Positions 38,057 through 47,724 of a stretch of 64,000 nucleotides of DNA are shown piece by piece; position 1 is the first letter of the stretch; the number at the start of each line of letters is the position of its first letter. Position numbers and translations under genes: made by a program. The stretch lies in contig NZ_JBOBFV010000004.1 in the NCBI RefSeq assembly GCF_050587365.1, positions 186,001 to 250,000 of the forward strand, given 5' to 3'. The notes beneath the pieces were generated by a model, which worked only from the letters and a program-made list of their open reading frames with translations, did no database searches and had not been told where the DNA came from. Source of the DNA: Plantibacter auratus (GTDB lineage Bacteria > Actinomycetota > Actinomycetes > Actinomycetales > Microbacteriaceae).

Positions 38057-39019
38057 TCAGTCGTCGAGCGGCTCCGCCGACAGCAGCCCGCGCAACCAGT
38101 CACGGGCCTCGATGAACACCTCGTCGTTGTAGCGGGAGTGGTAGTCGACGGCGGTGCGATCGGCGCTCGGGTACGAGCCCAGGAAGATCACGTTCGGGCT
38201 GAAGCGTCGGAGCCCCAGCAGCGCGTCGGCCATCCGCTCGTCCTCGATGTGTCCGAGGGCGTCGATCACGAAGCGGTAGCGGCCGAGCGCGTCGCCGATG
38301 GGCCGGGACTCGATGAGGCTCAGGTTCACGCCTCGCGTGGAGAACTGCTCGAGCATGCCGAGCAGGGAGCCGGACTCGTCGTTCGGCAGCTCGACGATGA
38401 GGCTCGTCTTGTCGGCGCCCGTCCTGGCCGGGATCTCCCGTGAGCGACTGACGACGACGAAGCGGGTCACGGCGTTCGGATTGTCGCCGATGTTCTCCGC
38501 GAGGACGTCGAGGTCGTAGTGGTTCACGATGCCGGGCGGGGCGACCGCGGCGTCGGCGGTGGAGGTGCCGTCGAGGAGCGAGGCCGCGGCAGCGACGTTG
38601 CTCGACGCCGGGATGTGTCCGTGCGAGGGCAGCTTGGCGTCGAGCCAGAGGTGGCACTGCCCGTAGGCGACGGGGTGCGCGTTCACGACCGAGACGTCCT
38701 CGAGGCGGGTTCCGGGGCGGGCGACGAGCACGAAGTTCACCGGCACGAGCACCTCGCCGACGATGCGGAGACCGGGCATCGTGGCGAGTGCATCCTGCGC
38801 CACGGACACCCCTCCGTCGACCGAGTTCTCGATGGCGATGACCGCGGCCGAGCTGCGGCCCTCGAGGACGTCGCCGAGCGCCTCGCCGACGTTCGACACG
38901 GGCTTCCAGATCTGGCCCCTGGCCTCCTCGACCTGGCCGAGCGCCACCTCGGTGAAGGTCCCGCTCGGACCGAGGAAACTGTAGCTCCGGAGGGCATCGT
39001 CGGCGGGTGCGGCTGGCAT
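38057..39019 (-). CDS. pheA: Prephenate dehydratase
   Basis: 320 aa, monofunctional. Makes phenylpyruvate for phenylalanine synthesis. Catalytic domain: SFLGPSGTFTE, AVIAIENSVDGGV and NAVTRFVVVSR (the TRF motif). A C-terminal ACT domain from about residue 205 carries NLSLIESRPIG, the ESRP motif of Phe feedback sites. No chorismate mutase domain. TACGCT ends 7 nt before ATG 39019; the GGAGG adjacent to the ATG is too close to act as a normal ribosome site. Confidence 0.94.
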   Translation of the reverse strand: MPAAPADDALRSYSFLGPSGTFTEVALGQVEEARGQIWKPVSNVGEALGDVLEGRSSAAVIAIENSVDGGVSVAQDALATMPGLRIVGEVLVPVNFVLVARPGTRLEDVSVVNAHPVAYGQCHLWLDAKLPSHGHIPASSNVAAAASLLDGTSTADAAVAPPGIVNHYDLDVLAENIGDNPNAVTRFVVVSRSREIPARTGADKTSLIVELPNDESGSLLGMLEQFSTRGVNLSLIESRPIGDALGRYRFVIDALGHIEDERMADALLGLRRFSPNVIFLGSYPSADRTAVDYHSRYNDEVFIEARDWLRGLLSAEPLDD

Positions 39020-39308
39020 GCCTCCGAGCGTACCGTGTGCTTCGCGACACGCTCTTGGAGGACCGTTGACTCCCATCCAGGTCACATTCGGGTGATTTCC
39101 AGGAAGATCGGGCCATTTCGGCCCCGATACCCCCCGTTTTGAGCTATTCAAATCACGCCAATACCCGCCACAATGGATACAAGGGTGTATTGAGCGCTGC
39201 CGCTCGTCTCGGGAAGCGAGTTCACGGCCGTTCGTCTCCCCGATCTCGATGCGTGATCCATGTCGCGCGAGGCTCCACCCGACGGGCTGAGACAGGAACA
39301 GGAGTGAC

Positions 39309-40871
39309 GTGACGAGTGTCTTCACCGACGCCGCCTCGCGGTCCACTCCCCGACTGAACCTGGCGAGCGGCGGCGAGTCCGTGTTCAGCCTCGGCTCCTC
39401 CTGGAGCCTCCCGTCGTTGTCGCTGCCGGCCTGGGTGCACCGGCCGATCTCGGCCGCCCGCGCGACACTCGTCAAGTCGATCGTCATGACCGTCGCGATC
39501 GCCGCGATCCTGGCCGGCGTCGTCACGGTGACGCAGACCTCGACCGCCGGTGCGAGCGCAATCTCCGCCACCGACTTCGCACCGGCGGCCTCCTCCGTCC
39601 CGACGATGACGGCGGCCGCCTTCACCACCGCCTACGCCGGGGATCTCGGCGCGGCGGCGACGGCACTCACGACGATGTCCTCATCGCAGGTCGCGCAGCT
39701 CTGGACCGAGCTCGCCCCCGGGTACCGCGCACTGCTCATCACCGCCTACCCGGCGGTCATCGGCAACCTCGAGGGCGTCGCCTACACGGACCGGGCGACG
39801 GCCAACGTCTCCCGCCTCGCCGGCCTCCTCGCCGACACCGAGGCGAGCTACCGCTCGCTGACCGTGAGCAGCGACCAGGTCGACGGGCAGGCGGACTCGG
39901 CAGCCCTCGCCACGACCCTGTCGCGCCTGGACGCGATCAAGCTGCTCGTCGACCGGTACACACCGGACGCGATCGCCGCCCGACTCCAACCGGAGTACCT
40001 CATCACGTTGCAGGCGGGCGGCTCCGGACCCCCGCGGGTCGCGGTCGCCGTCGGAGACGTGGACACCGCCGCCTACGTCACGGTGTTCGTCCCCGGGATG
40101 AACAGCAGCGCCCTCGAACTCGACGACTACCTGCGCGGAGCGAAGCGCATCCAGACCGCCGCTGCAGACAGCGCGGTCATCCTCTGGATCGGCGGACACA
40201 GCCCGAGTGCGCTCGAGGTGCCGTCGAACGACCGGGCGGTCGAGGGAGCTCCACTGCTCGCCGGGGTGCTCGCCGGATACGACGCCGTCCGCTCCGCCCA
40301 CGGCGTCGCCTCGCAGCTGAGCGTCGTGGCGCACTCCTACGGCACGGCGACCGCCTCGCTCGCGTTGGCGTCCGGCGACTACCACGTCGACAACTTCGTG
40401 ATGCTCGGCTCGGCCGGTATCCCGACGGAGATCGGCATCGACGATCTGCACGTCCCGGCGAGCCGCGTGTACGCCTCCCAGGCGAGCGCCGACACCCTCG
40501 CCGGTCTCGGCCAGTTCCTGTCCGGTCGAGCCGATCCTGCGACGAGCTCCTGGGGCGCGACCACCTTCGGCTCCGACGGTCTGACGCTCGGCGACGGCGA
40601 CCACCTCGGCGCCGTCGACGGACACAACGCGGTCGGGTCGAGCAACGCCGACGACCGGGGCAAGTACCTCGGGCCGGCCACCGAGAGCCTCTACGCCATC
40701 CAGCGCATCGTCACGGGTCAGGCCTACGCGGTCGCCGACCTGACGACACCCGGGTCGTCCCACCAGCGCACCTCCGTGCCGGACGCCGCGGGCGCTGGCG
40801 CGGGCGCATCCACGACGAGCGCCTCCACGACCGCCTCCGCCTCGGCCGCGGCGCTCCTCGCCACGCGCTAA
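39309..40871 (+). CDS. DUF1023-type alpha/beta hydrolase, secreted or membrane-anchored
   Basis: 520 aa. A cytosolic N-terminus (about 55 aa), one hydrophobic signal/anchor helix (TVAIAAILAGVVTVTQ), a helical segment, then an alpha/beta hydrolase domain with FVPGMNSSALELDDYL and the nucleophile elbow VVAHSYGTATASLAL. HDD-like residues follow, in GDGDHLGAVDGHNAVG. This matches actinobacterial DUF1023 hydrolases. The C-terminal 35 residues are Ser/Thr/Ala-rich. GGAG precedes GTG 39309. ATACA-aggg-TGTAT at 39177-39190 in the upstream region is a weak candidate regulator site. Confidence 0.8.
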   Translation: MTSVFTDAASRSTPRLNLASGGESVFSLGSSWSLPSLSLPAWVHRPISAARATLVKSIVMTVAIAAILAGVVTVTQTSTAGASAISATDFAPAASSVPTMTAAAFTTAYAGDLGAAATALTTMSSSQVAQLWTELAPGYRALLITAYPAVIGNLEGVAYTDRATANVSRLAGLLADTEASYRSLTVSSDQVDGQADSAALATTLSRLDAIKLLVDRYTPDAIAARLQPEYLITLQAGGSGPPRVAVAVGDVDTAAYVTVFVPGMNSSALELDDYLRGAKRIQTAAADSAVILWIGGHSPSALEVPSNDRAVEGAPLLAGVLAGYDAVRSAHGVASQLSVVAHSYGTATASLALASGDYHVDNFVMLGSAGIPTEIGIDDLHVPASRVYASQASADTLAGLGQFLSGRADPATSSWGATTFGSDGLTLGDGDHLGAVDGHNAVGSSNADDRGKYLGPATESLYAIQRIVTGQAYAVADLTTPGSSHQRTSVPDAAGAGAGASTTSASTTASASAAALLATR

Positions 40872-40960
40872 TCGACGGCCCTCCACAGGCACCCGGACCA
40901 GCGTCCTCCCCACAGATCCGCGTCGGCTCGCTCCTGCGCCGATGGAACCCGATAGCGTCG

Positions 40961-40997
40961 TTGACATACCGACATACGCCTTCGTAGGCTCGGCTCA
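40961..40997 (+). promoter_or_regulatory. vapBC promoter driving a leaderless transcript
   Basis: TTGACA (40961-40966), 18-bp spacer, TAGGCT (40985-40990), giving a start point at or near A of the ATG at 40997. Inside the spacer region GACATAC occurs twice in direct orientation (GACATACCGACATAC), a plausible site for the RHH antitoxin to autoregulate. Confidence 0.65.
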
Positions 40998-41239
40998 TGC
41001 GAACGACCATCCGACTCGCCGACGAGTTCTACGAGGCCGTCCGCGAGCACGCCTCGCAGGAGGGGAAGACCGTGACCGCCTACATCGAAGAGGCCCTGCG
41101 CGCGAAGCTGGCGGCCGCGGCCGCACCGCCCGAGCGGGAGCCCTACAAGGTCGTGCCGTACGGCGGAGGAGGACCCCGCCCAGGAATCGACCTCACGAAC
41201 AACGCGCAACTCGAGGACATCATGGACGGTTTCGAGTGA
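40997..41239 (+). CDS. Ribbon-helix-helix antitoxin, VapB type
   Basis: 80 aa. Residues 1-42 form an RHH DNA-binding/dimerisation domain (MRTTIRLADEFYEAVREHAS, TVTAYIEEALRAKL). The C-terminal half is Pro/Gly-rich and likely disordered until it wraps the toxin. Its stop overlaps the toxin GTG by 4 bp, the usual coupled arrangement for a type II toxin-antitoxin pair. Confidence 0.85.
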   Translation: MRTTIRLADEFYEAVREHASQEGKTVTAYIEEALRAKLAAAAAPPEREPYKVVPYGGGGPRPGIDLTNNAQLEDIMDGFE

Positions 41240-41682
41240 AGGTGGTCGACACCAACGTCCTCATCGGCGCGTTCCGACCCGATTCACAACACCAACGCAC
41301 GCTCGCAACCTGGTTGGAAGATGCCGTCCGATCGAGCGAACCCCTGGGTGTCAGCGAAGCCGTGCTCGCGGGGTACATCCGGATCGTGACCCAGCGTCGG
41401 ATCTTCGTCGATCCCACTCCGATCTCCGTCGCGCTCGAGCAGATGCAGCGACTCCGCGACGAGCCCGGCGTTCAGGTGGTCCGCCCTGGCCCGTCGTTCT
41501 GGACGATCTTCACCTCGCTCTGTGCAGCGGTCGAGGCCCAAGGCAACCTCGTCTCGGACGCGGCCCACGCCGCACTCGCGATCGAACACCGGGCGACCTT
41601 CGTCACGCTCGATCGCGACTTCGCGCGCTTCCCCGACCTCCGCTGGGAATCGCCACTCGCCACGGGTCAAGCGCCTTCCTGA
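41236..41682 (+). CDS. VapC-type PIN-domain toxin
   Basis: 148 aa. PIN-domain acidic residues are all visible: Asp in KVVDTNVLIGAF, Glu in VSEAVLAGYIRI, Asp in VSDAAHAALAIEH and Asp in TLDRDFARFPDLRW. VapC toxins are Mg-dependent ribonucleases that cut tRNA or rRNA. Translated from GTG overlapping the antitoxin stop. The target RNA cannot be predicted from sequence. Confidence 0.88.
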   Translation: MKVVDTNVLIGAFRPDSQHQRTLATWLEDAVRSSEPLGVSEAVLAGYIRIVTQRRIFVDPTPISVALEQMQRLRDEPGVQVVRPGPSFWTIFTSLCAAVEAQGNLVSDAAHAALAIEHRATFVTLDRDFARFPDLRWESPLATGQAPS

Positions 41683-41710
41683 CATCGGTCGTTCCTGCCA
41701 GACTGGTGCG

Positions 41711-43330
<1,620 letters not shown>

Positions 43331-43347
43331 GCAGCCGACGCCTCGAC

Positions 43348-43381
43348 GGGCTCGGCGAGCGGACACACGCTCGCCGAGCCC
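43348..43381 (+). terminator. Terminator of pgm
   Basis: GGGCTCGGCGAGCG (43348-43361) pairs perfectly over 14 bp with CGCTCGCCGAGCCC (43368-43381) around a 6-nt loop, 18 bp after the pgm stop. A 19-bp direct repeat follows at once (43381-43399 and 43400-43418, one mismatch). Confidence 0.85.
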
Positions 43382-43443
43382 GTCGCCTGCATCCGAGCCC
43401 GTCGCCTGCATCCGGGCCTGTCGAGGGACGTGCCGACCCCCGG

Positions 43444-43488
43444 TCCCTGAGCCCGCTCCGCCCCGGTCCCTGAGCCTGTCGAAGGGCT
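43444..43488. repeat. Family D repeat (GGTCCCTGAGCCTGTCGAAG)
   Basis: A partial unit GGTCCCTGAGCCCGC is followed by the complete unit GGTCCCTGAGCCTGTCGAAG plus GG, ending at the TAG of the VanY-type gene on the other strand. Related units lie at 17061 and 56471. This motif resembles a very common intergenic repeat in Microbacteriaceae genomes, as far as I recall. Confidence 0.6.
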
Positions 43489-44338
43489 AGCTCAGGTACC
43501 CGGGAGCCGCCGGGAGTCCGAAGAACTCCTCGAGCGTCGTCACGCCAGTGTCGTGCATCTCGGTCGCGAGCGGCACGCCGATGTAGCGGTAGTGCCATGG
43601 CTCGAACGAGAAGCCGGTGACGTCGACCTTGTCGGCCGGGTACCGCAGGAGGAACCCGAAGCGGTAGGCGTTCGCGGCGAGCCACTGGCCCTCCGCCGTG
43701 TCGCCGAAGCAGGTGTTGAGCGAGCAGTTGCCGCTCTCCGCACCGATGTCCATCGTCCAGCCGGTCTGGTGCTCGCTGTAGCCGGGGCGCGCCGTCGTCG
43801 TGTCGTCGGGTTCACTGTTGTACACCGACACCTGGCTCGAGTAGCTGCGGTACGCGCTGTTCGAGGCGAGCGACAGGCCGGCCTCGGCGGAGGCGGTGTC
43901 GAACAGCTGCACGATCGCGGCGGCGGCCTCGGCACGCAACAGCGGGTCCCACGTGTGGGCGACGGGGACGGACACGAGGTCCGGTGGTGTGTAGTCGACC
44001 GGGTTCAGCGGCCGGGTCTTGTTGACGACCACCCACGGGCTCAGCGGGTCGTCGATCGAGTAGGCGGCCTTGTCGAACGCCGGCGGGGCGGGGGGCGCGA
44101 CCGGAACCGTCTCCGTCGGCGTCGGCGTGGGGGTCGGCGTCGGGGTGACGGACGGGGTCGCGCTCGGCGTCTTCGTGGCGGCGGCCGGGGTGGGCGTGGC
44201 GCCGCCGGCGATGTTCACGACGAGCACCACGAGCAGGATCGCGAGCGCGGCGGCCAGGACGCTCAACGCGATCACGCGGTTGCGTCGGACGCGCCGCGAA
44301 ACCGGGCGTCGGTGGGAGGGCTGGTGGGCTGCGGTCAC
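43487..44338 (-). CDS. D-alanyl-D-alanine carboxypeptidase, VanY family (M15B)
   Basis: 283 aa. One N-terminal membrane anchor (VIALSVLAAALAILLVVLVV), a Thr/Pro repeat linker (TPTPTPTPTPTE region), then the extracellular peptidase with SAYRSYSSQ, GYSEHQTGWTMDI (zinc His and Asp) and EPWHYRYIG (zinc His). It trims the terminal D-Ala of peptidoglycan stems. GTG 44338 has no Shine-Dalgarno; TAGGCT ends 6 nt upstream, suggesting a leaderless mRNA. Confidence 0.92.
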   Translation of the reverse strand: MTAAHQPSHRRPVSRRVRRNRVIALSVLAAALAILLVVLVVNIAGGATPTPAAATKTPSATPSVTPTPTPTPTPTETVPVAPPAPPAFDKAAYSIDDPLSPWVVVNKTRPLNPVDYTPPDLVSVPVAHTWDPLLRAEAAAAIVQLFDTASAEAGLSLASNSAYRSYSSQVSVYNSEPDDTTTARPGYSEHQTGWTMDIGAESGNCSLNTCFGDTAEGQWLAANAYRFGFLLRYPADKVDVTGFSFEPWHYRYIGVPLATEMHDTGVTTLEEFFGLPAAPGYLS

Positions 44339-44419
44339 ACGTCGAGCCTAACCGCGACACGGCGCATGCGCCTCTGCCACACTGTCGACAGGCTTGCACA
44401 CCGGACGAGGGGCCCGACC

Positions 44420-45514
44420 ATGACCGCAGGGACGCCAGCACACCACGCGCCGACGCACCGGAAGCGCCCGCGATTCCGTCGGCTCCTGACCGCGGCCGCC
44501 GTCGTGATCGGTCTCGGCCTCGTCGTCGCGGTCATCGCGGCCATCACCCCGTGGCCGTCCGCGCTCCTCATCCGCTCGGTGTTCGAACGCGGCGGTGCTG
44601 CGACGGTCGCCGAGATGGAACCGTACGTCCCCGACACGAAGCTCACGGAGTTCCGCGACATCGCGTACGCGGCACCGAGCGGCGGCCGACCACAGGTGGA
44701 CACCACCCTCGACGTCTTCACCCCAGCGGACGGCACCGAACCGCTGACCACGATCGTCTGGATCCACGGCGGCGCCTGGATCTCCGGCGAGAAGGGCAAC
44801 GTCGAGCCTTACCTCCGCATCCTCGCAGCAGCGGGGTACACGACGATCGCGGTCAACTACACGATCGCTCCCGAGGCCGTCTATCCGACGGCCGTGAACC
44901 AACTCAACGACGCCCTCGCGTACATCTCGGAGCACGCCGCCGAGTGGAACGGGAACCCGGATCGCCTCGTGCTCGCGGGCGACTCAGCGGGATCGCAGCT
45001 CGCCAGCCAGCTCGCCGTCTTCACGACCAACCCCGACTACGCGACGCTGTCGGGCATGACCCCTGGTATCGACGCCGACCAGCTCGTCGGGACGATCCTC
45101 AACTGCGGGGTCTACGACCTGCCGTCGATGGCCGAGCTCGACGGCATCGGCGCCTGGGGCCTCCAGACCGCCCTCTGGGCCTACGCGGGTACGAAGGACT
45201 GGTCGGAGACGTCGACCGGCGCGCTCATGTCGACGATCGACTTCGTCACCGCCGACTTCCCGCCGACCTTCATCACCGGCGGGAACGGCGACGCGCTCAC
45301 CTGGTTGCAGTCGGTCCCGATGAGCAGCGCCCTCGAGGACGCCGGCGTCGACGTCACGAAGCTGTTCTGGGCCGCGGACCACGAGCCGGCACTCCCCCAC
45401 GAGTACCAGTTCCACCTCGACCTCGACGACGCCCACGTGGCACTCACGGCCACCCTGGACTACCTCGCGGCGCTCGACGCGAACCTCGACGCAGCGCCGA
45501 CCACCACGCCCTGA
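44420..45514 (+). CDS. Alpha/beta hydrolase (carboxylesterase, HSL-like) with N-terminal membrane anchor
   Basis: 364 aa. A basic N-terminus and one hydrophobic helix (AAAVVIGLGLVVAVIAAI) are followed by an extracytoplasmic hydrolase: oxyanion-hole HGGAWISGEKGN, nucleophile GDSAGSQLASQLA, then FITGGNGD and HEYQFHLD supplying acid and His. The HGGAW plus GDSAG pair is typical of hormone-sensitive-lipase-like esterases. GACGAGGGGC lies upstream of ATG. Divergent from vanY. Confidence 0.85.
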   Translation: MTAGTPAHHAPTHRKRPRFRRLLTAAAVVIGLGLVVAVIAAITPWPSALLIRSVFERGGAATVAEMEPYVPDTKLTEFRDIAYAAPSGGRPQVDTTLDVFTPADGTEPLTTIVWIHGGAWISGEKGNVEPYLRILAAAGYTTIAVNYTIAPEAVYPTAVNQLNDALAYISEHAAEWNGNPDRLVLAGDSAGSQLASQLAVFTTNPDYATLSGMTPGIDADQLVGTILNCGVYDLPSMAELDGIGAWGLQTALWAYAGTKDWSETSTGALMSTIDFVTADFPPTFITGGNGDALTWLQSVPMSSALEDAGVDVTKLFWAADHEPALPHEYQFHLDLDDAHVALTATLDYLAALDANLDAAPTTTP

Positions 45515-45623
45515 CCGAAGCGGTTGCCGCGGAACTTGCGCCGGGTGTAAGTTTGCACACTACGCAAAATCCCCAACGTCGGTGCGCCTGCAAACCGGCG
45601 CGCCCAGAGTCGAACGAGACCGC

Positions 45624-47420
45624 ATGTCATCCAGTTCCCCCGCCTCGACCGAGCCGTCGGGATCCGCCCCCGTCCTCAGTCACCGGCAGATCCTCTTCAT
45701 CATCTTCGGCCTCATGGCCGGTATGTTCCTCTCCGCACTCGACCAGACCATCGTCGGCACCTCGATGCGCACGATCGCCGACGACCTCGACGGCATGGCC
45801 CTCCAGGCGTGGGTCACCACCGCGTACCTGATCACCTCCACCGTCTCGACGCCGATCTACGGCAAGCTGTCCGACATCTTCGGCCGCCGCCCGCTGTTCA
45901 TCATCGCGATCTCGATCTTCCTCATCGGCTCGCTCCTCGCCGGCATGTCCGGTTCGATGTACGAGTTGGCGATCTTCCGTGCCATCCAGGGCCTCGGCGC
46001 CGGCGGCCTGATGGCCCTGCCGCTGACGATCATGGGCGACATGCTGGCCCCGCGCGAGCGCGCCAAGTACCAGGGGTACTTCCTCGCGGTCTTCGGCGTC
46101 TCGAGCGTCATCGGCCCGCTCATCGGCGGCCTGTTCGCCGGAGCCCCCGAGCTGCTGTTCATCACCGGCTGGCGCTGGGTGTTCCTCATCAACCTGCCGA
46201 TCGGTGTCATCGCGCTCGCGATCGTCCTCCGTTTCCTGCACATCCCGCACACGCGCCACAGCGTCCGCATCGACTGGTGGGGTGCCGCCACGGTCGTCCT
46301 CGCCGTCGTGCCGTTGCTGCTCGTCGCCGAGCAGGGCCGCATCTGGGGCTGGGCCTCGGCCGGGTCCATCGCCTGCTACGCCATCGGGGTCGCCGGCATC
46401 ATCGGGTTCATCCTCGTCGAACGGGCCATGGGCGACGATGCGCTCATCCCGTTGAAGCTCTTCAAGAACTCGACCTTCCGGGTCGCCACCATCCTCGGCG
46501 TGCTCGTCGGGTTCGGCATGTTCGGCGCGATGATGACGGTGCCGCTGTTCCTGCAGCTCGTCGAGGGTGCGACGCCGACCGAGTCCGGTCTGCTGATGCT
46601 GCCGATGATCCTCGGCCTCATGATCTCGTCGATCGCGAGCGGCCAGATCATCGCGCGGACCGGCAAGTACAAGGCGTTCCCGATCGTCGGGACCTTCCTG
46701 CTCTTGAGCGGCTTCTTCTACTTCAGCTTCGCGACGGCCGACAAGCCCGTCTGGTGGATGATGGGCGGCATGCTGCTCGTCGGCCTCGGACTCGGCCAGC
46801 TGATGCAGACGCTGACGATCGCGAGCCAGAACGCCGTCGAGGCACGCGACATCGGGGTGGCGACGAGCTCGTCGACCTTCTTCCGTCAGATCGGTGGAAC
46901 GCTGGGCACGGCCGTGATCTTCTCCGTGCTCTACACGCGGATCCCGACGACCATCGCGGCGGCGTTCGCCGACCCGACGCTCAGCGAGCGGGTCCGGGCT
47001 GCGGCGCAGGACCCGGCCGTGCTGTCGGACCCGGCGAACGAGGGCATCCTCAAGGTGCTGCAGCGGGCGCAGGAGAACAGCGGCTCGGCCGGTTCCGCGC
47101 TCGACGGCGACACCTCGTTCCTCGTCGGTGCGAACCACGACCTGGCCGCGCCGTTCCTCACGGGGTTCGCGGATGCGACCGTGACCGTGTTCTGGGTGAG
47201 CTTCGCGGTGGTCGCCGTCGCGTTCGTGCTGAGCTGGTTCCTCAAGGCGCCGCCGCTGCGGGCGAAGTCCGCGCTGCAGGAGCGCACCGACGCCCAGGCT
47301 GCGGAGGACGCTGAGGACGAGTTGTCGCTCGCCGCTCAGCGTGCCGCCGAGCTGGCGGGGTCGCAGCTGTCGCCCGACACCGCGAGCAACCGCGTCGTCG
47401 ATCCCTCCGCCCGTCGCTGA
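45624..47420 (+). CDS. DHA2-family MFS drug exporter (EmrB/QacA type)
   Basis: 598 aa with 14 predicted membrane helices. Signatures: LDQTIVGTSMRTIADDL (DHA2 motif D1), GKLSDIFGRRPLFI (motif A), RAIQGLGAGGLMALPLTIMGD (motif B) and VFGVSSVIGPLIGG (motif C). The last 100 residues are a charged, Ala-rich cytosolic tail. Antibiotic or toxic-compound efflux is the usual role. No TetR or MarR gene adjoins it. GTGT-aagtttgc-ACAC before the gene (from about 45544) is a weak possible regulator site. Confidence 0.92.
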   Translation: MSSSSPASTEPSGSAPVLSHRQILFIIFGLMAGMFLSALDQTIVGTSMRTIADDLDGMALQAWVTTAYLITSTVSTPIYGKLSDIFGRRPLFIIAISIFLIGSLLAGMSGSMYELAIFRAIQGLGAGGLMALPLTIMGDMLAPRERAKYQGYFLAVFGVSSVIGPLIGGLFAGAPELLFITGWRWVFLINLPIGVIALAIVLRFLHIPHTRHSVRIDWWGAATVVLAVVPLLLVAEQGRIWGWASAGSIACYAIGVAGIIGFILVERAMGDDALIPLKLFKNSTFRVATILGVLVGFGMFGAMMTVPLFLQLVEGATPTESGLLMLPMILGLMISSIASGQIIARTGKYKAFPIVGTFLLLSGFFYFSFATADKPVWWMMGGMLLVGLGLGQLMQTLTIASQNAVEARDIGVATSSSTFFRQIGGTLGTAVIFSVLYTRIPTTIAAAFADPTLSERVRAAAQDPAVLSDPANEGILKVLQRAQENSGSAGSALDGDTSFLVGANHDLAAPFLTGFADATVTVFWVSFAVVAVAFVLSWFLKAPPLRAKSALQERTDAQAAEDAEDELSLAAQRAAELAGSQLSPDTASNRVVDPSARR

Positions 47421-47438
47421 CCGTCGTTCGTCGGTTTG

Positions 47439-47640
47439 CCAGCGCACCGCGCTGACGTGAGCGCGGGGTGACCGCCGCCAGCGCACCGCGCTGACGGGGT
47501 TATCCGGGTGCCAGCGCACCGCGCTGACGTGACCGCTGTCGAATCGGCGTCACCGCGACCCCAGCGCGTGAGCGCGCCCCTCCGGAGGGGCGCGCTCACG
47601 CCGCAGACCCGCGCTCGCGTCAGCGCACCGCGCTGACGCC
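47439..47640. repeat. Family A repeat cluster with a 32-bp perfect palindrome
   Basis: Three direct copies of CCAGCGCACCGCGCTGACG start at 47439, 47478 and 47511, and the same unit closes the cluster at 47619-47637. Between them lies 47568-47599, a perfect 32-bp palindrome whose left half is GTGAGCGCGCCCCTCC. The 304-bp gap between the DHA2 and beta-glucosidase genes holds this cluster, the LacI operator and the promoter. Confidence 0.8.
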
Positions 47641-47667
47641 AAACCCCACCCACACACCAGACCAGCA

Positions 47668-47695
47668 TGAGAGCGCTCTCAGCAGGCGATAGCAT
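47668..47695 (+). promoter_or_regulatory. LacI-type operator and promoter of the beta-glucosidase gene
   Basis: TGAGAGCGCTCTCA (47668-47681) is a perfect 14-bp palindrome with the central CG and GAGCGCTC core typical of LacI-family operators for beta-glucosides in actinobacteria (CebR/BglR-like). A -10-like TAGCAT is at 47690-47695. The lacI-type gene lies directly downstream of the glucosidase. Confidence 0.75.
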
Positions 47696-47724
47696 GGGCG
47701 TGCACCCAGCCACGAGGAGCTTCG

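Noticed and set aside
45530..45575. TetR-type operator before the DHA2 exporter
   Set aside because: Symmetry is only 4 bp (GTGT/ACAC) and no adjacent regulator exists, so it is only mentioned as weak.
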